Origin: Candidatus Borrarchaeota archaeon
Lineage (GTDB): Archaea > Asgardarchaeota > Sifarchaeia > Borrarchaeales > Borrarchaeaceae
Assembly (NCBI GenBank): GCA_016840645.1
Contig: JAEORY010000284.1
Span: 1-5,704, forward strand
Length of the DNA: 5,704 nt
Reading direction: 5' to 3'
Shown one piece after another: positions 1 through 5,356 of the stretch (position 1 is the first letter of the stretch; every line of letters starts with the position of its first letter). The notes under the pieces were generated by a model. It was given only the letters and a program-made list of their open reading frames with translations, was not told the DNA's origin and searched no databases. Both the position numbers and the translations under genes were made by a program.

Positions 1-844
1 CCAAAAGTGCGGCTTCAGCATTCATGGTACCTCCCGCACCAATAAAAAGTGATGAAAATGCAAGTAAACTTGCACCATCTATGGCTTTGTCCAAAACTGT
101 AATTTCTTCACCTAACGCTTTTTTTAATTCTAAATGTTGTTTGTCGTAACGCGGGATCATCACAATCTGAAATCCAGGATATTCCTGAGAAATATTCTTT
201 ATAATTGGGACAGTAATTGAAATTTGACTAGGATCTAAATCAAGCAAGTATGAGGCCTTTTTTTCTTCAGTCCTAGCGACTATAATAGGTTTATCTAGGT
301 TAAGCCCTAGCTCCTCAACAATATGAATGTTGGGCGAAAATCCTTTTAACCACGCAATTGGATCAAGTCCATTGTATTGAATTATTTTATCTCGTGCTAT
401 GCCGATTTTTAACCATGCTCTTATTGGAATTTGTTCTGGGGTAAACAATCGTTCTGATAAAGGTGGACTTGTAAGTCGTGCTACTGCAATAGAATGAGGT
501 GAATCATTCACTGTAAAATGAGGAATTGCTAGGCCTAAAGCCACACGAGATAATTCAGGTGAGGCGAAACCTAATGCGCATGCAATCTTTTTAGTTGAAA
601 TATATTTAGCTAATTCAATAATGCGTTTTGCACTTGCGATAAGCTTTCCTTTTAGAGAACGCCCCCCATGTTGTCCTATGATTTTTGCATCAGTGTCAGT
701 TAATTCAAGCATTCGAATAACTTCGCTATATTCACGCGTTGTTCTTATTATTTCAAAACCATCTTTTTCGAGTTTTTCAGTAATGCTTCTGAAAAATAAT
801 ACTTGTTTTGGCGTAAGATAGTCGACCCAAACTGATAAATTCAT
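1..844 (-). CDS. DUF354-family GT-B-fold glycosyltransferase-like protein, 3' end cut off by the window edge
   Basis: The minus-strand frame stays open from an ATG at 844 to the left edge: 281 complete codons with no stop, so only the C-terminus is missing. The start MNLSVWVDYLTPKQVLFF, then TTREY (35-39), GQHGG (57-61), ALGFASPELSRVALGL (90-105), IPHFTVNDSPHS (107-118), IIQYNGLDPIAWLKG (154-168), IPRYD (230-234) and GAGGTMNAEAALL (269-281) match the DUF354 (PF04007) family as I know it. These proteins share the GT-B fold of UDP-GlcNAc 2-epimerases and are found mainly in archaea. The GG-T-MNAEA stretch corresponds to the nucleotide-sugar binding loop of that fold. The exact reaction and substrate of DUF354 proteins are not established to my knowledge; a role in nucleotide-sugar or surface polysaccharide metabolism is inference. 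No in-frame ATG lies upstream, and the Shine-Dalgarno is weak at best. It is transcribed divergently from the Trm112-like gene. Confidence 0.87.
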   Translation of the reverse strand, partial: MNLSVWVDYLTPKQVLFFRSITEKLEKDGFEIIRTTREYSEVIRMLELTDTDAKIIGQHGGRSLKGKLIASAKRIIELAKYISTKKIACALGFASPELSRVALGLAIPHFTVNDSPHSIAVARLTSPPLSERLFTPEQIPIRAWLKIGIARDKIIQYNGLDPIAWLKGFSPNIHIVEELGLNLDKPIIVARTEEKKASYLLDLDPSQISITVPIIKNISQEYPGFQIVMIPRYDKQHLELKKALGEEITVLDKAIDGASLLAFSSLFIGAGGTMNAEAALL

Positions 845-945
845 TGAGCTACCACACAAATTTGTTATTCCTAACTAATAATTACACGCACGCATAATTT
901 TTAAAGGATTTCAGTAGACTATTCTTGTAAGTATTAGGAGGTTCT
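845..945. promoter_or_regulatory. Divergent promoter region with TATA-like box and small inverted repeat
   Basis: These 101 bp separate two divergent start codons. A TATA-like TTTTTAAA at 898-905 lies about 26 bp before a predicted plus-strand start near 927, which would give the Trm112-like gene a leader of about 20 nt. The same AT block read on the minus strand, or the TAATAATTA at 877-884, could serve the DUF354 gene. AATTA (880-884) and TAATT (895-899) form an inverted repeat around a 10-base spacer and partly overlap the TATA-like box, so a regulator could bind there. Promoter positions are by eye from archaeal spacing rules, without experimental support. Confidence 0.45.
936..942 (+). 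promoter_or_regulatory. Strong Shine-Dalgarno of the Trm112-like gene
   Basis: AGGAGGT matches the anti-Shine-Dalgarno sequence of 16S rRNA. It is 3 nt from the ATG at 946 and 6 nt from the next ATG at 949. Spacing favours initiation at 949, which would remove one of the two leading methionines. Confidence 0.75.
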
Positions 946-1215
946 ATGATGAGAAGAAAACTTATGGAGATCCTCGCCTGTCCGATATGCAAACATCATC
1001 CACTTGATTTGCATGTATTCGAAGAAATGGATGAAATTGAAGAGGGAGTTCTTATTTGTTCCAATTGCAGTAGATGGTACCCTATAATTGAAACTATTCC
1101 TCACATGCTTCCAGACGATTTACGCGAGGGAAAAGACGATCTTGAATTTATGAAGAAATTTAAGGACAAAATTCCAGAGGAAACGCTTGAAAAAGGAAAG
1201 CCCTTCCATATTTAG
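946..1215 (+). CDS. Trm112-like zinc-ribbon methyltransferase activator
   Basis: This 89-residue protein has the Trm112 (PF03966) pattern. The N-terminus is KLMEILACPICKHHPLDL, with one zinc-ligand pair at C12/C15 (CPIC) and the second at C38/C41 (CSNC). The family signature RWYPIIETIPHMLPDDLR follows at about 43-60, and then a charged tail ends in KGKPFHI. Trm112 has no catalytic activity of its own: it binds and stabilises several SAM-dependent methyltransferases acting on tRNA, rRNA or release factor (Trm9, Trm11 and Mtq2 types) in eukaryotes and archaea. Here the likely site is the cytoplasm. Partner methyltransferases are not visible in the window. The length is somewhat above the minimal archaeal form of about 60 residues because of the C-terminal tail, which I believe is common in related archaea. 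An AGGAGGT site precedes the start, and the true start may be the second ATG at 949. Confidence 0.88.
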   Translation: MMRRKLMEILACPICKHHPLDLHVFEEMDEIEEGVLICSNCSRWYPIIETIPHMLPDDLREGKDDLEFMKKFKDKIPEETLEKGKPFHI

Positions 1216-1287
1216 AGCGTTTCGTGTCACTCATATAATAATTGTAGCCTTTCTGAGATGCGGATTTCTATTGTGATTTAGATAACC

Positions 1288-1294
1288 TTTTTTT
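1288..1294 (+). terminator. T-tract, probable terminator of the Trm112-like gene
   Basis: Seven consecutive T residues lie 73 bp after the Trm112-like stop codon, without a clear stem in front. This fits archaeal transcription termination, which depends mainly on T-tracts. The site lies between this gene and the oppositely oriented tRNA. Confidence 0.4.
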
Positions 1295-1323
1295 AATTTA
1301 TTGATATGGCTTTAAATTGCTTG

Positions 1324-1328
1324 AAAAA
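1324..1328 (-). terminator. T-tract terminator directly after tRNA-Gln
   Basis: On the minus strand a run of five T begins 4 nt beyond the discriminator base of the tRNA, a usual position for the end of an archaeal tRNA transcript. Confidence 0.5.
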
Positions 1329-1359
1329 GTGATAGCCCGGCCCAGATTCGAACTGGGGT

Positions 1360-1394
1360 TTTCGCGAACTATCGTAACACAGTTAGATAATTCT
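1360..1394 (-). other. tRNA intron 2, variable region (position 45/46), with bulge-helix-bulge
   Basis: The exon nucleotides TCGC (1400-1397) pair with intron GCGA (1365-1362) as a four-base central helix, flanked by three-base bulges TGA (1396-1394) and AAA (1361-1359). The inner helix GAATTATC/GATAGTTC (eight pairs, one G-U) is closed by a 12-nt loop. This is the bulge-helix-bulge recognised by archaeal tRNA splicing endonuclease. Cutting after the second base of each bulge removes 35 nt and leaves the variable loop TGAC, typical of archaeal tRNA-Gln and tRNA-Glu. The intron also holds the exon strand TCGC in a second pairing, so the mature anticodon stem would form fully only after splicing. 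Confidence 0.85.
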
Positions 1395-1426
1395 CAGCGA
1401 GTCCAAAGCCCACTATGCTTGGCCAA

Positions 1427-1456
1427 TCTGCAATGGGATAAAAATCATCCACATCG
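1427..1456 (-). other. tRNA intron 1, in the D-loop (boundaries approximate)
   Basis: The inserted sequence folds into a hairpin. GCGATG (1457-1452) pairs with CATTGC and GGAT with ATCC, with one T bulged and a GATTTTT loop. Excision between AG (1458-1457) and TTGG (1426-1423) gives a D-loop AGTTGGCCAA of ordinary archaeal form. The bulge-helix-bulge is only partial: a three-pair helix TGT/GCA lies between bulges AGC and GAT. The exact ends could therefore shift by a few bases, and the repeated AG at both ends allows an alternative 29-nt intron. Confidence 0.65.
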
Positions 1457-1471
1457 CTACACCACCGGGCT

Positions 1472-1610
1472 ATTCGTATTATAAAAAGGCAGTGTAAGAT
1501 TTTTCTTCTTTTACAGTTATTTAAAAATGTTGTGAAAGGTCATAGTTTCATCTTAATATAGTTCTCATAGAAGCGAAAAATTAAGAGAATGTAAGTTTGA
1601 TGTTATAACA
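1472..1610. promoter_or_regulatory. Divergent promoter region of tRNA-Gln and nfo
   Basis: On the minus strand ATTTTTAAATA (1528-1518) is a TATA-like box that would start transcription near 1497, about 26 nt before the mature tRNA. On the plus strand TTAATATA (1553-1560) could start transcription near 1583, about 28 nt before the nfo ATG. There is no Shine-Dalgarno in front of nfo. Both assignments are by spacing only. Confidence 0.35.
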
Positions 1611-2483
1611 ATGTCTTTCAAAATAGGATTCCATGTAAGCATTGCGGGTGGTATTGATAAGTCAGTTGATCGCGCTTTAAAGATAGGTTGTACGACTTTC
1701 CAGATTTTCACTCGTAATCCCCGGTCATGGATCTTCAAAGAATTAGATACCAATGTTTCAAAAGCCTTTGTTAATAGATGTAAAGACGCTAACATTGGCC
1801 TTAAGTTTGCTCACATGCCATATCTACCTAATATAAGCAGTCCAGAAGATGAAATTTATCAAAAATCAGTCCAAGCTTTAATAGAGGAACTTAAGCGCTG
1901 TGACGCTCTTAATATTCCCTATCTTGTAACTCATTGTGGCAGCCATAAAGGAAAAGGTTTTGAGATTGGCCTACGACAAATCTGCAACGCAATTGAAGAT
2001 GCGTATGAACAAAGTAAGAGTAAAACACAACTTCTACTGGAAAACACAGGCAGCAGCAAAGCAAGCATGGGTAACAATTTTGATGAATTAAGAAGGGTTG
2101 TCGAATCTTTAAGCAATCCGACAAGTCAGATGATTGGTTTATGTTTTGATACCTGTCATGCTTTTGTTTCAGGTTACGAATTAAGAGAATCTAAGGAAGT
2201 TGATAAACTCGTTGTTGAAATTTTAGATACAATAGGCCCAGATCGTTTGAAACTGATTCATGCCAACGATGCGAAATATAAGAAAGGATCCCATCGTGAT
2301 CGCCATGAACATATAGGTGAAGGTCATATCGGAATAAAGGGTTTTAAAGCCATCTTAGGTAATCCTGTTCTAAGAGGGCTTCCTTTTATCTTAGAAACCC
2401 CCAGGGACTATCTAGGGGTCGAAGCCGATTTAAAAAATCTCCGTACAATGCAAAAACTTCACCAAGATTTAAGCAAGAAATAG
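1611..2483 (+). CDS. nfo: Endonuclease IV (AP endonuclease, Nfo)
   Basis: This 290-residue protein is a typical-length endonuclease IV, a TIM-barrel phosphodiesterase. It cuts DNA 5' to abasic sites and removes 3'-blocking groups in base excision repair. The opening FKIGFHVSIAGGIDKSV and the TRNPRSW motif (34-40) are family hallmarks. All nine ligands of the trinuclear zinc site known from the E. coli enzyme can be placed: H68 (AHMPYLP), H108 (VTHCGSH), E144 (LLENT), D180 and H183 (CFDTCHAF), H217 (IHANDA), D230 and H232 (RDRHEH), and E262 (FILETP). The GEGHIG loop (236-241) is intact, so the enzyme should be active. ATG 1611 is the only in-frame ATG near the conserved N-terminus. No Shine-Dalgarno is visible, so the leader may be short or initiation may not depend on one. 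The next gene on the right converges on it. Confidence 0.96.
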   Translation: MSFKIGFHVSIAGGIDKSVDRALKIGCTTFQIFTRNPRSWIFKELDTNVSKAFVNRCKDANIGLKFAHMPYLPNISSPEDEIYQKSVQALIEELKRCDALNIPYLVTHCGSHKGKGFEIGLRQICNAIEDAYEQSKSKTQLLLENTGSSKASMGNNFDELRRVVESLSNPTSQMIGLCFDTCHAFVSGYELRESKEVDKLVVEILDTIGPDRLKLIHANDAKYKKGSHRDRHEHIGEGHIGIKGFKAILGNPVLRGLPFILETPRDYLGVEADLKNLRTMQKLHQDLSKK

Positions 2484-2581
2484 ACGAATGATCTGAAATG
2501 ACGTGAATGTGTTTAAGAAGTTATAAGCGCATCTCGTCTAGTTGAAATGAGTTTAGGTACATAAGAAGTAAGTTCGCGAAC
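2484..2581. other. Convergent intergenic gap with no T-tract
   Basis: This is the 98-bp space between the facing 3' ends of nfo and the ribophorin-I-like gene. I see no run of five or more T on either strand, so neither gene has an obvious archaeal terminator here. The only notable structure is the perfect 10-bp palindrome GTTCGCGAAC at 2572-2581, adjoining the stop codon of the minus-strand gene. Confidence 0.5.
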
Positions 2582-4369
2582 CTATCGTATCTCTTCACGC
2601 AATTCTAGAATTATTCGGTCTATTTCTCGCATTGACTTTTGCAAATCGCGTGCATAATCCTTTCTAAGGCGTTCATAAGTAGTACGTGTGATTTTCTTGC
2701 TTCTATAGCGTTCAATTAAACGCTTAGTGTTTTCGCGCACTGAATCTATCTCAGTTTCTTTTATTTCGATCTTGTTGATCGACTCGGCGTACCTCCCGCC
2801 AAGTTTAATCATTTCACGTTTCGAGTTAAGTAATTTCTGTGTAATTTCTGCAAGCTTATCTTCATAGAGTTTCTTACGTTTGGCATAGTCGAATTTTTTG
2901 ATCTTCTTTCGCTTTAAATCGTTGGCTAACTGTCTTAGTTCCAATTGAAGTGCAGTTTTTTCGTCGTAGAGCGAACAAAAAGTCTTAACAATAGGTATCG
3001 CAGGCGCTGGGAGCACTTCAGGCCGAGTACTTGGCAATAGAAACGGTCGAATGAACCTACTACTTACTACATAAAGCAAACCAATAATTCCTACAACTAA
3101 AGAGAGAAAAAGACCCCGTGAATACATGAATATCTCAGGGAAAGTATACTCGACATATATATATCCGAATGCGATCGCCGCGTTTTGCCCGCTGGCTTGC
3201 AAAACATATGCTGTTTTACCGTTAGTTTGATAGGTTGAATTGATATTATAAGGTCGAGCTGTTTTAAAGGAACTGCCTTGTGGAAGAATAACTGTTAACT
3301 TGAATGAATCCACAGGAATATCACTAGCTGAATAACTCCATGTTTTGAGAACATACCTTCCGTTCTCAATTTGGGTGTAATTCTCAAGACCGACGCGATA
3401 ATTCAACCAGAACGAATATTCCTCTCCTCCTCCACCTACACGATATCTCAGGTTTAATGTAATGTTTACAGGCTTTTCAAGATCAACAGATTCAACTGTA
3501 CTAATTGAAAGGTTACCTACAGAATCGTGAGCACGAATCTGATCAGCGCCTGGTGGGAGTGAGATTTTGATTCCCTTTACATTCGTTTGATTTAAACCAA
3601 CATTTTTTAGAGTTTGTGCCTCTCTTACGTAGATATAGCCCCACGGATCGATTTCTAATTCTCTTTGAGCAGTAATGAATTTTAATAGGGGACTGTTGCT
3701 TTGGTACCTCACAAAGAATAATTCACTTAAAGCAAGCCCCTTTATGTCTTGCTTTGAATAAATGAGTTTACCACCTGTAATTTCATCAGGCATTGGATTA
3801 AATTCGAGAGTACCAGGCACATTAATACCATCGAAAAACTTGACATTTACCGTTGCTTTTTCTGTGAAATAGGGGGACAGAGGGTAAAGACGAAATGTAG
3901 CTTGGAGATACTGGGTCGTAGTAGTACTTCCTAACTTGTCTGGCTTAATCGAATTAGCGAGCGCAGTTACAACTGTAAAAGAATATGACTCGGATGATTC
4001 AACAGATTTAGTATAGATGAGGGGCTGATAAATGAAATGTCCTTCGGTTGTCCTATTTCCCATAGCTAAAGCTGTGCGGTTTGCATCATAAGCTGATAAA
4101 TGGAATATTTTGTTAGAATCTTCATTTAAAAAGGCTATTTCACTCCCGTTGATGGCCTTCTTTGCCTCTATTGTATAATTATCCTTTATAACAACTAAAC
4201 CGTACTGTGTAATTGTGACTTCCCGTTCAACACTTTTATTAATTAAGTCTGATGAGGCCGCAATAGTAACTTCCTTTGTCACAGGAGATGCGGTTGATGG
4301 AAGACTGCTGATTGTTGCAAAAATAAAAGTCACTATGATAAACACAATGAGAATTCTTCTCAGTCTCAA
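2582..4369 (-). CDS. Ribophorin-I-like (OST1) oligosaccharyltransferase subunit homologue
   Basis: This 595-residue membrane protein has, in order, a signal peptide (RLRR, hydrophobic 7-20, likely cleavage near A27), a large beta-rich external region (about 30-415), one transmembrane helix (419-437), a proline-rich linker (442-460) and a charged helical tail (about 465-595). Human ribophorin I (607 residues) has the same order and length. As I recall its sequence, equivalents include SNSPLL (224-229; human NNSPFL), PWGYI (242-246; HWGNI), DSVGNLSIS (282-290; DEIGNVSTS), the stretch from Y324 to L341-K342 ending GRYVLK (human GDQYALK), LTVILPQGS (358-366; VKIILPEGA) and VEYTF (406-410; VHYTF). 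In eukaryotes this accessory subunit supports STT3 in N-glycan transfer, and its cytosolic bundle contacts the ribosome. Here the external region would lie outside the cytoplasmic membrane. The start is a TTG codon: no ATG occurs in frame after the upstream stop at 4399, and the signal peptide begins here. Function as an OST subunit is inference. Confidence 0.82.
   Translation of the reverse strand: MRLRRILIVFIIVTFIFATISSLPSTASPVTKEVTIAASSDLINKSVEREVTITQYGLVVIKDNYTIEAKKAINGSEIAFLNEDSNKIFHLSAYDANRTALAMGNRTTEGHFIYQPLIYTKSVESSESYSFTVVTALANSIKPDKLGSTTTTQYLQATFRLYPLSPYFTEKATVNVKFFDGINVPGTLEFNPMPDEITGGKLIYSKQDIKGLALSELFFVRYQSNSPLLKFITAQRELEIDPWGYIYVREAQTLKNVGLNQTNVKGIKISLPPGADQIRAHDSVGNLSISTVESVDLEKPVNITLNLRYRVGGGGEEYSFWLNYRVGLENYTQIENGRYVLKTWSYSASDIPVDSFKLTVILPQGSSFKTARPYNINSTYQTNGKTAYVLQASGQNAAIAFGYIYVEYTFPEIFMYSRGLFLSLVVGIIGLLYVVSSRFIRPFLLPSTRPEVLPAPAIPIVKTFCSLYDEKTALQLELRQLANDLKRKKIKKFDYAKRKKLYEDKLAEITQKLLNSKREMIKLGGRYAESINKIEIKETEIDSVRENTKRLIERYRSKKITRTTYERLRKDYARDLQKSMREIDRIILELREEIR
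4367..4369 (-). promoter_or_regulatory. TTG start codon of the ribophorin-I-like gene
   Basis: The codons between the in-frame stop TAA (4399-4397) and the signal peptide contain no ATG or GTG. TTG at 4369 gives a complete basic n-region, RLRR. The nearby ATG at 4373 is out of frame. The next alternative, a GTG encoding residue 9, would delete the basic n-region. No Shine-Dalgarno is evident. Confidence 0.65.
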
Positions 4370-4415
4370 CCATTTACACGTCCGCTTTAGGTTTAATTAG
4401 TGGATTAGTTCTCAG

Positions 4416-4423
4416 TTTTATAA
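4416..4423 (-). promoter_or_regulatory. TATA-like box of the ribophorin-I-like gene
   Basis: TTATAAAA on the minus strand would place the transcription start near 4394, about 25 nt before the TTG start. It suggests the gene can be transcribed separately from the acyltransferase upstream. Confidence 0.45.
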
Positions 4424-4447
4424 TTAAAAACATTTCGTAACATCATG

Positions 4448-4481
4448 AAAAAACACTGACATCATCTGATTTATAAAAAAA
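4448..4481 (-). terminator. Tandem T-tracts after the acyltransferase gene
   Basis: Reading the minus strand past the acyltransferase stop, there are seven T at 4481-4475 and six T at 4453-4448. No stem precedes them. Two successive T-tracts fit an archaeal factor-independent terminator, ending the upstream unit before the promoter of the ribophorin-I-like gene. Confidence 0.5.
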
Positions 4482-4493
4482 GTAGTAGCAAAA

Positions 4494-5270
4494 CTATTCC
4501 TTCGGAATTTTAAAGTCATCAGGGACTTCTTTGAATATCTTAGCAGGAACACCCGTCACAATTGTCCTTGGTGGTACATCTTTTGTAACAACAGCACCCG
4601 CGCCAACAATAGCTCCTTTGCCTACTCTGATCCCAGGGAGAATTGTAGCGTTGGCGCCTATACTCGAACCTGCTTCAATAGTAGGCCCCGTTAGATCATA
4701 TTCCTTTCTCATGACGTATTTATCATTAGTAAGCGTACAACGAGGCCCTAAGAATACATTATCTTCAATAGTGGTGTATGTAGGGATGTACACGCCACTT
4801 TGTATAGAAACACGATCTCCAATTTTTACGTTTCCATCAACAATAGTCCCTGTCCCGATTAGGCTATGTTCACCTATTTCTGTTTCTTCTCTAAGCATTA
4901 CGTTATGACCTAATTTAGTATAATCTCCGATCTTCACACTGCTGTAAATAACAACTCCAGAACGAATTATGACGTTTTTTCCGATCTGAACTTTTTCGCC
5001 CATAACACGATGGAAAACTTCACTTGATCTCATAATCAAATCTAGCTGTGCTACATCAGGATGACCGATGACGACGTTATCGCCAATATAAGTGGCATCT
5101 CCAATTTCGGCTTTTTCGTAAATCACAACATTCTGACATAGGCGAACCTTTTTGTTTAACTTGATTTTGCCTACGAGAACACAAAAAGGACCAATGGTAA
5201 CTTCATCATCGTATTTTACCTTCTTATCAACAAATGCTGTATAGTGGATTTTTGCCGATTGCTCACCCAT
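4494..5270 (-). CDS. Left-handed beta-helix sugar N-acyltransferase, WbpD/WlbB-like
   Basis: The 258-residue protein consists almost entirely of hexapeptide repeats ([LIV]-G-x-x-x-x). Examples are VTIGPFCVL (24-32), [16 protein letters not shown] (54-69), [15 protein letters not shown] (94-108), VKIGDRVSI (148-156) and the closing [26 protein letters not shown] (203-228), followed by TKDVPP and TGVPAKI. The helix is broken by loops at about 71-92 and 183-197. [13 protein letters not shown] (173-185) followed by [17 protein letters not shown] is the pattern of WbpD/WlbB-type enzymes, which transfer acetyl from acetyl-CoA to the 3-amino group of a UDP-sugar. N182 in the TND motif probably matches the asparagine considered catalytic there. 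Those enzymes are about 190 residues, so this one has extra N-terminal coils. The substrate is therefore uncertain; serine or sugar O-acetylation is an alternative. Its product could feed the surface glycan handled by the neighbouring ribophorin-I-like protein. A GGTGA site precedes the ATG. Confidence 0.85.
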   Translation of the reverse strand: MGEQSAKIHYTAFVDKKVKYDDEVTIGPFCVLVGKIKLNKKVRLCQNVVIYEKAEIGDATYIGDNVVIGHPDVAQLDLIMRSSEVFHRVMGEKVQIGKNVIIRSGVVIYSSVKIGDYTKLGHNVMLREETEIGEHSLIGTGTIVDGNVKIGDRVSIQSGVYIPTYTTIEDNVFLGPRCTLTNDKYVMRKEYDLTGPTIEAGSSIGANATILPGIRVGKGAIVGAGAVVTKDVPPRTIVTGVPAKIFKEVPDDFKIPKE

Positions 5271-5274
5271 TTGG

Positions 5275-5279
5275 TCACC
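5275..5279 (-). promoter_or_regulatory. Shine-Dalgarno of the acyltransferase
   Basis: GGTGA on the minus strand, 4 nt before the ATG at 5270, matches part of the anti-Shine-Dalgarno complement and supports this start. The 86-bp gap to the photolyase contains no clear TATA box and only a weak five-T run (5333-5329), so the two genes may be co-transcribed. Confidence 0.5.
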
Positions 5280-5356
5280 AACATCAGTGTATGGTTGCTA
5301 AGGTGATACCGCACCCTTAATCAAATGAAAAATGTTTTGGATCAACTCTCAAACTC

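Larger units (their letters stand above)
1333..1471 (-). tRNA. tRNA-Gln (anticodon TTG) with two introns
   Basis: Read on the minus strand from 1471, the 139-nt gene has the acceptor stem AGCCCGG (1471-1465) pairing with CCGGGCT (1340-1334) and discriminator A at 1333. The D-stem is GTGT/GCAT, and the D-loop includes TTGGCC. The anticodon stem is GTGGG (1413-1409) with CTCGC (1401-1397), closing the loop CTTTGGA with anticodon TTG at 1406-1404. The T-arm CCCAG-TTCGAAT-CTGGG is perfect. CCA is not encoded. Two insertions are not part of the cloverleaf: about 30 nt in the D-loop and 35 nt in the variable region. Removing both gives a normal 74-nt tRNA with a four-base variable loop TGAC. The anticodon loop itself has no intron. 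It is transcribed divergently from nfo. The TTG anticodon, with the acceptor and discriminator bases as in other archaeal tRNA-Gln, supports the identity. Confidence 0.93.

Noticed and set aside
621..821. Plus-strand 66-codon open frame
   Set aside because: It lies wholly antisense to the well-supported DUF354 gene and shows no family motif or ribosome site.
1361..1369. TTCGCGAAC in the tRNA intron, repeated at 2573-2581
   Set aside because: A shared 9-mer in 5.7 kb is plausible by chance, and at the tRNA it is explained by the GCGA strand of the bulge-helix-bulge.
1401..1408. Canonical intron in the anticodon loop of tRNA-Gln
   Set aside because: The stem GTGGG/CTCGC closes a normal seven-base loop CTTTGGA without any insertion, with two G-U pairs. 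The extra sequence lies after the stem, in the variable region.
1479..1487. TTTTTATAA as TATA box of the tRNA
   Set aside because: Its centre is only about 12 nt before the mature 5' end, which would place the transcription start inside the tRNA. The box at 1518-1528 fits better.
1565..1795. Minus-strand 76-codon open frame over the start of nfo
   Set aside because: It overlaps the start of nfo, which has all its metal ligands, and itself has no recognisable features.
1909..2124. Two overlapping minus-strand open frames (71 and 61 codons) inside nfo
   Set aside because: Both are antisense to conserved nfo motifs, with no Shine-Dalgarno or promoter of their own.
4215..4400. Plus-strand 61-codon open frame over the start of the ribophorin-like gene
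   Set aside because: It is antisense to the signal peptide region and has no family resemblance.
4531..4908. Plus-strand 125-codon open frame
   Set aside because: It is antisense to the hexapeptide acyltransferase. The repeating codons of that gene give a long open antisense frame with low-complexity composition.
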